64,000 nt of DNA from UBA1424 sp041654095. Its GTDB lineage: Bacteria > Bacillota_I > Bacilli_A > RFN20 > CAG-826. Positions 30,682-38,723 of the stretch are shown here, in pieces; position 1 is the first letter of the stretch; every line of letters starts with the position of its first letter. The notes under the pieces are model-generated. The model had not been told where the DNA came from and ran no database searches. It saw nothing but the letters and a program-made list of their open reading frames with translations. The DNA is taken from positions 123,651 to 187,650 of the forward strand of contig JBAZED010000001.1 of NCBI GenBank assembly GCA_041654095.1. Reading direction: 5' to 3'. Position numbers and translations under genes: made by a program.

Positions 30682-30708
30682 AAAGACCACAAAAATGTGG
30701 TCTTTTTT
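30682..30708 (+). terminator. Terminator after rpmA
   Basis: AAAGACCACA (30682-30691), loop AAAA, TGTGGTCTTT (30696-30705), then T. Confidence 0.92.
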
Positions 30709-30732
30709 AATCAATTTTGATTAAATATATGT

Positions 30733-31461
30733 ATGGAAATCAAGAAACTATCAATCATCGTTCCCTGCTATAACGAAGGTAAAAAAATCCGCGCCAATCT
30801 CGAAAAAAAGATTTTACCCTTTTTAAAAGAGCGCAAAATTTTCTTTGAAGTCATCCTCGTCAATGATGGTTCAAAAGATAATACCAAGGAGCTTTTTACG
30901 CACCTCATCTTAGAAAAAGTTCGCCCCCTCGGATACGATCAGAATCGCGGCAAAGGCGGAGCGGTCAAATACGGAATCGAACAAGCCGACGGCGATTACA
31001 TTTTGTTCATGGACGCCGATTTATCGACGGATTTAAAAGCTCTCGATTTGATCTATGAAGATGCGGACAATGCTGATTTCTACATCGGTTCCCGCCACTT
31101 AAAAGATAGCGTCTTGACCAAAAAACAAGGATTCGTGCGGCGCTTTATCGGCAAGACGTGCCGCGTCATCGTCAACCATTCGTTTAAATTCCGCTTCAAG
31201 GATACGCAGTGCGGCTTTAAGGCCATCAAAACCGAATATGCCAAACAGATGGCAAAAAGGCAGATCATCAATGGATTCGCCTTTGATGTCGAATACATTT
31301 ATATGGCGCGCCTCAACAATTTGAAAATCAAAGAGATTCCCGTCATATGGGAAAATGATGAGGACAGCAAGGTGAGCGCCGTTAAGAGCAGCGTGCGCTT
31401 TTTCAAGGATTTGCACACCATCAGAAAAAACAAAAATAATTACTTTTTTAGCAAGGACTAA
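30733..31461 (+). CDS. Family 2 glycosyltransferase (DPM1/ALG5-like)
   Basis: A 242-residue GT-A enzyme: IIVPCYNEG at the start, VNDGSKDNT for nucleotide binding and a DxD in FMDADLSTD. Later come GSRH and DTQCGFKA, typical of dolichyl- or polyprenyl-phosphate sugar transferases. No membrane segment is present, so it is probably cytoplasmic or peripheral. Donor and acceptor are unknown; a role in making polyprenyl-linked sugars is inferred. No Shine-Dalgarno is visible; a weak TGA-TTAAAT lies 6 nt before the ATG, perhaps another leaderless start. Confidence 0.9.
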   Translation: MEIKKLSIIVPCYNEGKKIRANLEKKILPFLKERKIFFEVILVNDGSKDNTKELFTHLILEKVRPLGYDQNRGKGGAVKYGIEQADGDYILFMDADLSTDLKALDLIYEDADNADFYIGSRHLKDSVLTKKQGFVRRFIGKTCRVIVNHSFKFRFKDTQCGFKAIKTEYAKQMAKRQIINGFAFDVEYIYMARLNNLKIKEIPVIWENDEDSKVSAVKSSVRFFKDLHTIRKNKNNYFFSKD

Positions 31462-31469
31462 GAACACAT

Positions 31470-32747
31470 ATGTTCATCGATCGCGTTCAATTAACAGTCA
31501 AGTCGGGAAAAGGTGGAGATGGCCTCATCGCTTTTTTGCATGAGAAGTACATGCCCAAAGGCGGTCCGAGCGGCGGCAACGGCGGTCGCGGCGCATCGAT
31601 CATCCTCAAAGCCTCGAGCTCGATCAACACGCTCTTCGGCCTCTATCACAAGCGGATAATTCGCGGCGAAGACGGCGCAAAAGGCGGAATCAAAAACCAA
31701 TATGGGCGCGGCGCCAAAGACGTGATTATCGAGGTTCCGGTCGGGACCATCGTCTATGAAGAAACGACTCACAATTTTCTTTTCGATCTCAATGCTGAAG
31801 GCGTCGAGTTTGTGATTGCAAAAGGCGGTCGGGGCGGACGGGGTAATGCCGCATTTAAGAGTTCGCGCAACCGCGTCCCACGCATCGCTGAAAATGGTGT
31901 CCCCGGAGAAGAAAAAACGATTGTTCTCGAATTGAAACTCCTCGCCGACGTCGGTTTGGTCGGACTTCCGAACGTCGGCAAATCAACGCTTTTAAGCGTT
32001 GTGACCAACACCAATCCCATCATTGCCGATTACCCATTTACGACTATCACACCGAATCTCGGCGTCGTCAGCGTCGACGGAACGACTTCTTTTGTGATGG
32101 CTGATTTGCCCGGTTTAATTGAGGGGGCCCATCTCGGCAAAGGCTTGGGCCAAACTTTCTTGCGCCACATCGAACGCTGTCGCGTCATCATCCACATGAT
32201 CGAGATGGCCGGCGTCCGCAATCCTTATGAGGATTATTTGGCAATTAACGCCGAATTGGAAAAGTATGGCTATAATCTGACAAGACGACCAACAATCGTG
32301 TGCGCGACAAAGATGGATGAAGAAGGATCTGAAGAACGCCTCCGGACGTTAGAGCGCAAATTGAACACGAGAGTCTATGGTATCAGCGCCTTAACTCATG
32401 AAGGCTTAAAGGAATTGATGTTGGCGTGCAGCGATTTGCTCAGCAAAACACCGCAATTTCCAATCGTTTCAAAAGAAGGAAACGTCGAGGCGGTTCGCGT
32501 TTATGACGCGTATAAAGACAGCGCCGGTGAATTCGATGTCGTTTTTGAAAAAGACGGCGTGTTTCGAATTGTTGGCGAAAGAGTCGAAAGAACTTATCAT
32601 TTAATTAACCTCTCAACCGACGAAGGCCTTATGAAATTGATGACTTACTTGCGAAAAATCGGCGTCGAAGAGCGCCTTCAAAAAAGCGGAGCGCGCGATG
32701 GCGATACCGTCATCCTCTGCGATTTCGAATTCGAATACATCGAGTAA
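31470..32747 (+). CDS. obgE: GTPase Obg
   Basis: Ribosome-assembly GTPase linked to ppGpp signalling and growth control. The glycine-rich Obg fold fills residues 1-158 (GGPSGGNGGRG). The G domain follows, with G1 GLPNVGKST, G3 DLPGLIEGAH and G4 ATKMD. A C-terminal OCT domain (about 345-425) is present, as in Bacillota. Length 425. It starts 8 nt after the glycosyltransferase stop. The rplU-prp-rpmA-obg order is conserved apart from the inserted glycosyltransferase. Confidence 0.97.
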   Translation: MFIDRVQLTVKSGKGGDGLIAFLHEKYMPKGGPSGGNGGRGASIILKASSSINTLFGLYHKRIIRGEDGAKGGIKNQYGRGAKDVIIEVPVGTIVYEETTHNFLFDLNAEGVEFVIAKGGRGGRGNAAFKSSRNRVPRIAENGVPGEEKTIVLELKLLADVGLVGLPNVGKSTLLSVVTNTNPIIADYPFTTITPNLGVVSVDGTTSFVMADLPGLIEGAHLGKGLGQTFLRHIERCRVIIHMIEMAGVRNPYEDYLAINAELEKYGYNLTRRPTIVCATKMDEEGSEERLRTLERKLNTRVYGISALTHEGLKELMLACSDLLSKTPQFPIVSKEGNVEAVRVYDAYKDSAGEFDVVFEKDGVFRIVGERVERTYHLINLSTDEGLMKLMTYLRKIGVEERLQKSGARDGDTVILCDFEFEYIE

Positions 32748-32762
32748 AGGAGACTTGCAACG

Positions 32763-33500
32763 ATGAAACTATGCGCATATTTGTCCGAAATCGAAACCTT
32801 TCTTCAACAGTATTTAAGAGACGCGCACGCGTCTAGTTACGTTCTCGGCGTCTCCGGCGGCATCGATTCTGCGCTCGCCGCCTCCCTCGCTCGAAGAGCA
32901 GTTGGCAAAGAACACTTATTGGCTTTATTGATGCCGATTGATTCCGATGCATCAGATTTAAAAGACGGATTGGAATTATGCCAAAAACTCGATATCGCCT
33001 ACCGAGTCATCGATCTTAGCGACGTTTATCACAGCTTGATCAGCAAGTTTAAATTTGCGGATGACGCCAGCGGCAAAATGGCGTGTAACAACACCAAAGT
33101 CCGCCTCCGTATGGTCACCCTTTACGCCTTTGCGCAGAGCCGCGGTTCGCTGGTTCTCGGAACTGATAACGCCGACGAAATCCATGTTGGCTATTTCACC
33201 AAATACGGCGATGGTGCGGCCGATTTAGCCCCCATCGCCGAATTGACGAAAGGCGAAGTCTATGAAGCTTCGCGACTCTTGGGAGTTCCGACGAGCATCA
33301 TCGAGAGAGTTCCGACGGCCGGCCTCTTCGCCGGTCAGACCGATGAAGGCGAATTGGGGATTACGTACGAACAGCTCGATTGTTATTTACTCGGTCGCCC
33401 CGTCGACGGCAAAGTGGCCGAGCGCATCAGCTATTTGCATCGCATCAGCGAGCATAAGCGCAGCCCGATTCCCCGCCCCAAAAAATATCTTCGCGACTGA
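32763..33500 (+). CDS. nadE: NH3-dependent NAD synthetase
   Basis: Amidates deamido-NAD to NAD using ATP and ammonia. The PP-loop SGGIDS is near residue 31, and GTDNADE and the ATP/NaAD-binding PTAGLFAGQTDE are present. At 245 residues it lacks the glutaminase domain, so it is the ammonia-dependent form. Shine-Dalgarno AAGGAG follows the obgE stop. It complements the nadD domain encoded at 60102-61220. Confidence 0.96.
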   Translation: MKLCAYLSEIETFLQQYLRDAHASSYVLGVSGGIDSALAASLARRAVGKEHLLALLMPIDSDASDLKDGLELCQKLDIAYRVIDLSDVYHSLISKFKFADDASGKMACNNTKVRLRMVTLYAFAQSRGSLVLGTDNADEIHVGYFTKYGDGAADLAPIAELTKGEVYEASRLLGVPTSIIERVPTAGLFAGQTDEGELGITYEQLDCYLLGRPVDGKVAERISYLHRISEHKRSPIPRPKKYLRD

Positions 33501-33537
33501 TTTCTTATAGGCGCATATAGAGTTATTAAAATATTGT

Positions 33538-33567
33538 TTGTTTTTTTGTTGTGCAAATCGGTATAAT
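33538..33567 (+). promoter_or_regulatory. Promoter of lipoprotein gene 33605
   Basis: TTGTTT (33538-33543), 18 nt, TATAAT (33562-33567). Shine-Dalgarno AAGGGGG follows downstream. Confidence 0.7.
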
Positions 33568-33604
33568 ACTTATAAATATTTCTCCGCACAAGGGGGTTTA
33601 ACCT

Positions 33605-34093
33605 ATGAAAAAAATAGTTGTCTTCCTACCGCTTTTATTATTAGCACTCGCAGCGTGCAATCCGGTGACGGACTCCGGTTCGGGTTCTGGTTCGACATCC
33701 GATTCGAGTCCGAGCCTTTCTTCTTCGTCTTCTGAGGAAGTCGAATACACAGAATCGGCATCGTGGCCGGCTTCGGTAATCAGCACCTTTATCGGCAGTG
33801 CATCGACGGCCGTGGCGCCTTCTTTTACATCGCCTAATCCTTTTTATTACGCCGTGTTGACCGATGAAGATGGCTCTTATCTAGATATCTTGACTGAAAT
33901 CAATGCGACGCAATCGGGAGATTACTTTGATGTCGAAGTTACTTACAATAGCGCGTTGACATCGGCCGGCTTTACGATTGACAGCACTGATTATGCCGAT
34001 TACGGCTTCTTTGCCTATGACGCATCTGAGACTCTGTTCATTCAATATTTCTGGTGGGATGGTTTCTTCAGCTGGTATATCTGGTCGGCGTAA
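33605..34093 (+). CDS. Small Ser-rich lipoprotein
   Basis: A 162-residue predicted lipoprotein with lipobox LAAC followed by a long Gly/Ser linker (about residues 23-48). The mature domain is rich in Tyr, Trp and Phe and ends in aromatic residues. The signal peptide (MKKIVVFLPLLLLALAACNP) closely resembles that of the lipoprotein at 40952-41800, suggesting a paralogous family. It has its own promoter and terminator. Function unknown. Confidence 0.8.
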   Translation: MKKIVVFLPLLLLALAACNPVTDSGSGSGSTSDSSPSLSSSSSEEVEYTESASWPASVISTFIGSASTAVAPSFTSPNPFYYAVLTDEDGSYLDILTEINATQSGDYFDVEVTYNSALTSAGFTIDSTDYADYGFFAYDASETLFIQYFWWDGFFSWYIWSA

Positions 34094-34112
34094 GGGAAAT
34101 AAATGATTTTTT

Positions 34113-34134
34113 AGGGTCCTTTTGGACCCTTTTT
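34113..34134 (+). terminator. Terminator after lipoprotein 33605
   Basis: AGGGTCC (34113-34119), loop TTTT, GGACCCT (34124-34130), then T. Confidence 0.92.
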
Positions 34135-34193
34135 AATTATTGACCCTTTAATATTATAGGAAGGTAATGTAAAATTAATCTATTAGGACAAGC

Positions 34194-34292
34194 ATGGAAG
34201 AAAACCGTGGCAATCTGACAATAGTCGCCGCTTTGTTAGGGGCGTTCGCGTCTCTAATTTTGATTGTCGCGTTCGTCTTGCTCTACAGGTAA
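34194..34292 (+). CDS. 32-residue single-span membrane microprotein
   Basis: A short ORF, MEENRGNL followed by about 22 hydrophobic residues and a final Tyr-Arg. AGGA lies 6 nt before the ATG, and the stop is 3 nt before the ruvA ATG, inside the likely ruvA ribosome site (ACAGG). It would be a one-span membrane protein or a translational coupler for ruvA. No family recognised. The Shine-Dalgarno, coupling and clean membrane segment make a real gene likely. Confidence 0.6.
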   Translation: MEENRGNLTIVAALLGAFASLILIVAFVLLYR

Positions 34293-34295
34293 AAC

Positions 34296-34850
34296 ATGTA
34301 TTATTCATTTAAAGGCACAATCACCTCAATCCGCAAAGATTTCATCGTCATCGAAGTCGGCGGCATCGGCTTTCAAGTTTTTGTGCCGCACATCCAAGGC
34401 TATCGCAAAGACGAAGAAATCCTCGTCTATGTCTATCAAGTCGTCCGCGAAGATGAGCAGTATTTGGTCGGTTTCGAGACTGAGTATGAAAAAGAAGCTT
34501 TTCTCTCCCTCATCTCCGTCAAAGGCATCGGGCCGCGGACGGCGCTTGGAGCGATGAGCGCCACCAGCGCCGAAGAGCTCTTTAGCGCCATCGCCGCCAA
34601 CAATATCACCTTCCTTAAAAAATTGCCGGGAATCGGTGCCAAAGCCGCCAGCCAGATCATCCTCGATTTAAAAGGGCAACTCACCGGCTCGCCCTCGGGA
34701 AATCCGAATCAGTACGACGAGGTCCGCGACGCTTTAAAGGGACTCGGCTACAAGATTAAGGAAATCGAAAACGTCTTGGCGACCATCAACGAAAAAGACG
34801 CAACTAACGAAGAAGTTCTTCGTTTAGCGCTTAAGAAACTTAAAAAATAA
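34296..34850 (+). CDS. ruvA: Holliday junction helicase subunit RuvA
   Basis: Binds four-way junctions and recruits RuvB. An N-terminal OB-fold (YYSFKGTITSI), then helix-hairpin-helix motifs (VKGIGPRTAL, LPGIGAKAA) and a C-terminal RuvB-binding domain (about 140-184). At 184 residues it is slightly shorter than usual. Its stop shares a base with the ruvB ATG. Preceded by a 32-residue ORF 3 nt upstream. Confidence 0.97.
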   Translation: MYYSFKGTITSIRKDFIVIEVGGIGFQVFVPHIQGYRKDEEILVYVYQVVREDEQYLVGFETEYEKEAFLSLISVKGIGPRTALGAMSATSAEELFSAIAANNITFLKKLPGIGAKAASQIILDLKGQLTGSPSGNPNQYDEVRDALKGLGYKIKEIENVLATINEKDATNEEVLRLALKKLKK

Positions 34851-35857
34851 TGTCTGAAAGAATCCTCGACGCCAAAAAGAATATCAAAGAAGAAGAAGTC
34901 GAAATTTCCCTTCGCCCGCAAGTTTTAAATGAATATGTCGGCCAAGAGGAGCTGAAGCGCAATCTCCGCGTTTTTATGGGGGCCGCCCAGCATCGTGATG
35001 AGACGCTCGACCACGTCCTTTTATACGGGCCGCCAGGCCTCGGCAAAACGACGCTCGCCTATGTCATCGCCAATGAGATGAAGGGCCACATTCGCGTCAT
35101 CAACGGTCCCTCGATTGAGCGGACGGGCGATTTAGCGTCAATCCTCGCCGATTTGAAAGCCGGCGACATTCTCTTCATCGACGAGATTCACCGCCTGCCG
35201 CGCATCGTCGAAGAAGTGCTCTATGGGGCGATGGAAGATTTTAAGTTATCGATTTTAATCACCCGTGACCAAGGCGCAAATACTCTGAATCTGACGCTTG
35301 AACCCTTTACCTTGATCGGCGCGACGACGCGGGCCGGCGATTTGAGTTCGCCGCTCCGAAGCCGCTTTGGCATCGTCGAAAAGATCAATTTTTACAGCGA
35401 AAAAGAAATCGAAGGCATCGTCCGCCGCACCTCGACCGTTTTAAAAACGGCCATCGACGACAAAGCCGTCGCATTAATCGCCAAGCGCAGCCGCGGTACA
35501 CCGCGCATCGCCAACCGCCTCTTTCGCCGCGTCCGCGATTTCGCCAACTACGAAGGCAAGGACACCATTTCCGAGAGCGCGGCCCACAAAGCCCTCGAAG
35601 CTTTAAAAGTCGACAATCTCGGTCTCGATGACGTCGACATTCGCTACTTGACGGCCATCATCGACCGCTTTCACGGCGGACCGGTCGGGCTCGAAGCGGT
35701 GGCTTCGGCCATCGGCGAAGAGATCATGAACCTCGAAGATGTCTACGAACCGTACCTCCTACAAATCGGCATGATAAACCGCACGCCTCGCGGTCGCGTG
35801 GCGACGGAAAAGGCCTATGAACACCTAAAAAAGAATCATCAAAAGTCTTTGTTTTAA
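34850..35857 (+). CDS. ruvB: Holliday junction branch-migration ATPase RuvB
   Basis: AAA+ motor of the RuvAB complex, 335 residues. Walker A GPPGLGKTT and Walker B LFIDEIHR are present, with sensor 1 GATTRAGDLS and a C-terminal winged helix ending RTPRGRVAT. Translationally coupled to ruvA (TAATG). Bacillus has queA and tgt after ruvB; here a terminator follows instead. Confidence 0.98.
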   Translation: MSERILDAKKNIKEEEVEISLRPQVLNEYVGQEELKRNLRVFMGAAQHRDETLDHVLLYGPPGLGKTTLAYVIANEMKGHIRVINGPSIERTGDLASILADLKAGDILFIDEIHRLPRIVEEVLYGAMEDFKLSILITRDQGANTLNLTLEPFTLIGATTRAGDLSSPLRSRFGIVEKINFYSEKEIEGIVRRTSTVLKTAIDDKAVALIAKRSRGTPRIANRLFRRVRDFANYEGKDTISESAAHKALEALKVDNLGLDDVDIRYLTAIIDRFHGGPVGLEAVASAIGEEIMNLEDVYEPYLLQIGMINRTPRGRVATEKAYEHLKKNHQKSLF

Positions 35858-35901
35858 GGTCGATTTTTGCCTGATTTACACCTGGTGAAGCCTCGTTAAT
35901 T

Positions 35902-35924
35902 AACGCGTACTAACGCGTTTTTTT
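35902..35924 (+). terminator. Terminator after ruvB
   Basis: AACGCG (35902-35907), loop TACTAA, CGCGTT (35914-35919), then T to 35924. Confidence 0.85.
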
Positions 35925-35949
35925 GTGAAAAAGCTCGCAAAATTCCTCG

Positions 35950-36011
35950 TTGCATTACTTTTACAAAAGTAGTATGTTATATAAGCAAGCGTAAATTAAA
36001 GATTTAATTTA
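35950..36011 (+). promoter_or_regulatory. secDF promoter with two inverted repeats
   Basis: TTGCAT (35950-35955), 17 nt, TATGTT (35973-35978). The spacer is filled by TACTTTT-AC-AAAAGTA (35956-35971). A second perfect repeat, TAAATTAAA-GA-TTTAATTTA, lies at 35992-36011 in the leader. Both have 2-nt centres. They may be operators or RNA hairpins. Confidence 0.5.
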
Positions 36012-36061
36012 GATTTCTCGCTTCGGAAAAGTGACATCTCTCACATTATCGGAGGACCACC

Positions 36062-38686
36062 ATGCGTCGACTAATTGCTTATATAACCCTCGCTATCTCT
36101 TCGCTGATCGCCATCGGCGTCGGCATAAATCCCATCTTATCAAAAGGCATTAGCAACCTCGATTACCGCGACGGTCGCCAATTCGTCTATCAGCTGTTCG
36201 ACCGCGATGACAAAGAAGCCGACATCGAGGCTGAAGAAGCCGCTTCGGACGTCGCTAAGACGATGGATGAGCGACTCAAAATATGGGGCGTCTCAAACTA
36301 TAGCGTCGAAGTCGAAGGCACGGATATCATCCGCGTCTCTTTGACCGCCAAAAATGATACTGAATACGACTACCTCGAAAAATATCTCGGCTTCAGCGGC
36401 CAGAATTTCTCAATTTCGACCAAGGACGAGTCGGTCCGCTTGACGCACGACGAAGTCTTTGCTGATAGCAAAGCCTACATCGTCTATGAAGGATACGCTC
36501 CTTACGTCATCATCCCGCTCAGCGATCCGACGAGGTTTAAAGCTTTAGTCGATGCTGCCCAAGCCCTCTTAGATGAAGAGGCGGGTGGCGAAGACACCGG
36601 CGAGACCGTGCCTGATTATCGCCGGCTGCAAGCTCAAGGTGAAGATGATACATCCAAACAGCCCAATATCTTCTTGTGGGCCAATTGGGAAGAAGGCGAA
36701 GACTACGAAAAAGCCCAATCCGATGAAAAGGTGGCTTATAAGATCATCGCCCAATTTCTCTCGAGCAATATCTATTATGAAGATAGCAAAGTCGCTGAAA
36801 GCGAAATCAAGTATTTGAGCGGTTTTGCCGATTCGGAAGGCAATTACGATACATCGCGAATTCGCCAAGCCAACAACCTCGCTAACTACGTTAAAAATCT
36901 GTTCAATGCCGAGGCCTACGATTATGAAGTGACGAAGATCTTCACGACCCCGATCGATGCTGGCGTCGAGAGCGTATTAACATACGGAATGTCGGTTAGC
37001 TTATCATTTAGCAAAACGATGATCGCCACGATCGTCGTCGCCGTTGTCGTGGCCCTCGTCCTCGCTTTTTTCTTCCGCCTTGGTTCGATTTCCGTCATCA
37101 CCTCTTCAGCGATTACTTTCTTTGCAACCCTCGCCATTTTCGTGGCCTTTCGAGCTGAATTCAACGTCGCCGCGCTGGTCGCCTTGCTTTTAGTCGCTGC
37201 CGCCAGTCTATTGGCGGGAATTCTCCACCTGACCAAATTTAAGGAAGAAGTATATCGCGGCCGCAATTTCAAAAAGGCTAATTTGGAAGCCGCTAAAGCG
37301 ATGACCGTCCCGGCCATCGATATCGCCGTCATCATGGTGGCGGTCGGCGTCTTGACTTATATCATCGGTGGAACCTTGGTCGCTTCTTTTGGCACGATGC
37401 TCGTCATCGGCGGTATCGTCAGCCTCGCCGTCAACCTCATCGTCCTGCGCCTTTTGATGTGGCTGGTGACGAACACGACCAATCTCCAAGGCGTCAATAA
37501 AGCTTTTAATATCGAAGATAAAAACGTTCCTAATTTGTTGAAAGAAGAAAAGCAGACTTATTTCGGTCCTTATCAAGACCGCGATTTTACCAAGCGCGCC
37601 AAACCGGTCGCGATCGGTGCCGGCGCCTTCTCGCTCGTCGCCGTGATCATGATGATTGTTTTCGGGTCATTAAACAACACAATCTACAACGTTAAAGCCG
37701 TCGCTGATGAATCATCGCGCGCTTACATCACGATCGTCGGCGAAAGTCCGGTCGTCGATGGCGTCTCCTATGTCGAAAACGAGATTTTGAAAAACGTCTA
37801 CGTGGATGGCAAACCTCTTTCATATGGGTCAATCGATCACGAAACTCGCGAGGATCTGGATGCCGAAACCACGATTACGACCTATTATAACTATTATGTA
37901 GTTAATTTGAACAAGACTTATACCGGAGAGGAAGATGCTTATTTCTTGGATGGCGACGTTCAAACCATCTCTGGCAGTTTGGAAGTCGTCCTCGACACTT
38001 TTGTCGACACGATTGAAAGCGGCGATGGTCAAGCGCGCATCAAAACATCGGAAAACATCGTTCTCCAACCGTCGACGACGCACATCGCTCTCGGAGCATT
38101 GGCAGGAGTGGCAGTCGCCGTCTTCTACCTCGCCTTCCGCTACCGCGTCTCGCGGGCCTTAGCCGCCTTTGGAGTCAGCGCCTTATCTTCATTTGCGACC
38201 TTAGGTTTCTTTGTCGTCACCCGCTTGGCCACGACGCCGATCGTCGCTTTAGTTGTTCCGGCCATCGCTTTATTCACCTTATTTGCCTCGCTGTACTTCT
38301 TGACTCGTGAACGTGACTTGCTAAGAGAAGATCGCTCGAAGGAAAAGACGGTGGAAATTCGCAAAGACATCATGATCAAAGCCACAGCTCTAGCAGCTGG
38401 ACCGCTCTTCATATTTGGCATTATTATGTCTTACTTCGCCATCAATTACTTCGGTTTTGGACCCGCCTCATTCGCCGCCTTGTTCGGCGGTATGCTGCTC
38501 GGCGTCGCCTTGAGTGTCTTGCTGATTGCCACGCTCCTTGGCCCGACCGCTCTATTCTTAGAGACACTCATCAGCAAAATCGTGGCCCGCATTCGCCTAC
38601 CGCGTCCGCGCCTCAGCAAAAAGAAAATCGTCAAGTCAACTTCCAGCGAACCCGAAGAGACGGTCTTCATCGGCATCAACGACTGA
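36062..38686 (+). CDS. secDF: Fused SecDF preprotein translocase subunit
   Basis: Proton-driven membrane protein that aids export through SecYEG. At 874 residues it is a single SecD-SecF chain. Two copies of a six-span module are seen, with a large extracytoplasmic domain after the first span (residues about 30-310) and a second after span 7 (about 545-670). The sequence is divergent, and the classic D1-D6 motifs were not checked individually. GGAGG lies upstream of the ATG. Gene order ruvB-secDF-recJ matches Bacillus, without yajC. It would serve export of the many lipoproteins encoded here. Confidence 0.88.
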   Translation: MRRLIAYITLAISSLIAIGVGINPILSKGISNLDYRDGRQFVYQLFDRDDKEADIEAEEAASDVAKTMDERLKIWGVSNYSVEVEGTDIIRVSLTAKNDTEYDYLEKYLGFSGQNFSISTKDESVRLTHDEVFADSKAYIVYEGYAPYVIIPLSDPTRFKALVDAAQALLDEEAGGEDTGETVPDYRRLQAQGEDDTSKQPNIFLWANWEEGEDYEKAQSDEKVAYKIIAQFLSSNIYYEDSKVAESEIKYLSGFADSEGNYDTSRIRQANNLANYVKNLFNAEAYDYEVTKIFTTPIDAGVESVLTYGMSVSLSFSKTMIATIVVAVVVALVLAFFFRLGSISVITSSAITFFATLAIFVAFRAEFNVAALVALLLVAAASLLAGILHLTKFKEEVYRGRNFKKANLEAAKAMTVPAIDIAVIMVAVGVLTYIIGGTLVASFGTMLVIGGIVSLAVNLIVLRLLMWLVTNTTNLQGVNKAFNIEDKNVPNLLKEEKQTYFGPYQDRDFTKRAKPVAIGAGAFSLVAVIMMIVFGSLNNTIYNVKAVADESSRAYITIVGESPVVDGVSYVENEILKNVYVDGKPLSYGSIDHETREDLDAETTITTYYNYYVVNLNKTYTGEEDAYFLDGDVQTISGSLEVVLDTFVDTIESGDGQARIKTSENIVLQPSTTHIALGALAGVAVAVFYLAFRYRVSRALAAFGVSALSSFATLGFFVVTRLATTPIVALVVPAIALFTLFASLYFLTRERDLLREDRSKEKTVEIRKDIMIKATALAAGPLFIFGIIMSYFAINYFGFGPASFAALFGGMLLGVALSVLLIATLLGPTALFLETLISKIVARIRLPRPRLSKKKIVKSTSSEPEETVFIGIND

Positions 38687-38692
38687 TAAAAT

Positions 38693-38715
38693 GGCTACTA
38701 TATAGTAGCCTTTTT
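38693..38715 (+). terminator. Terminator between secDF and recJ
   Basis: Perfect 9-bp palindrome GGCTACTAT/ATAGTAGCC (38693-38710), then five T. It ends only 9 nt before the recJ ATG. Confidence 0.85.
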
Positions 38716-38723
38716 AATAACCT

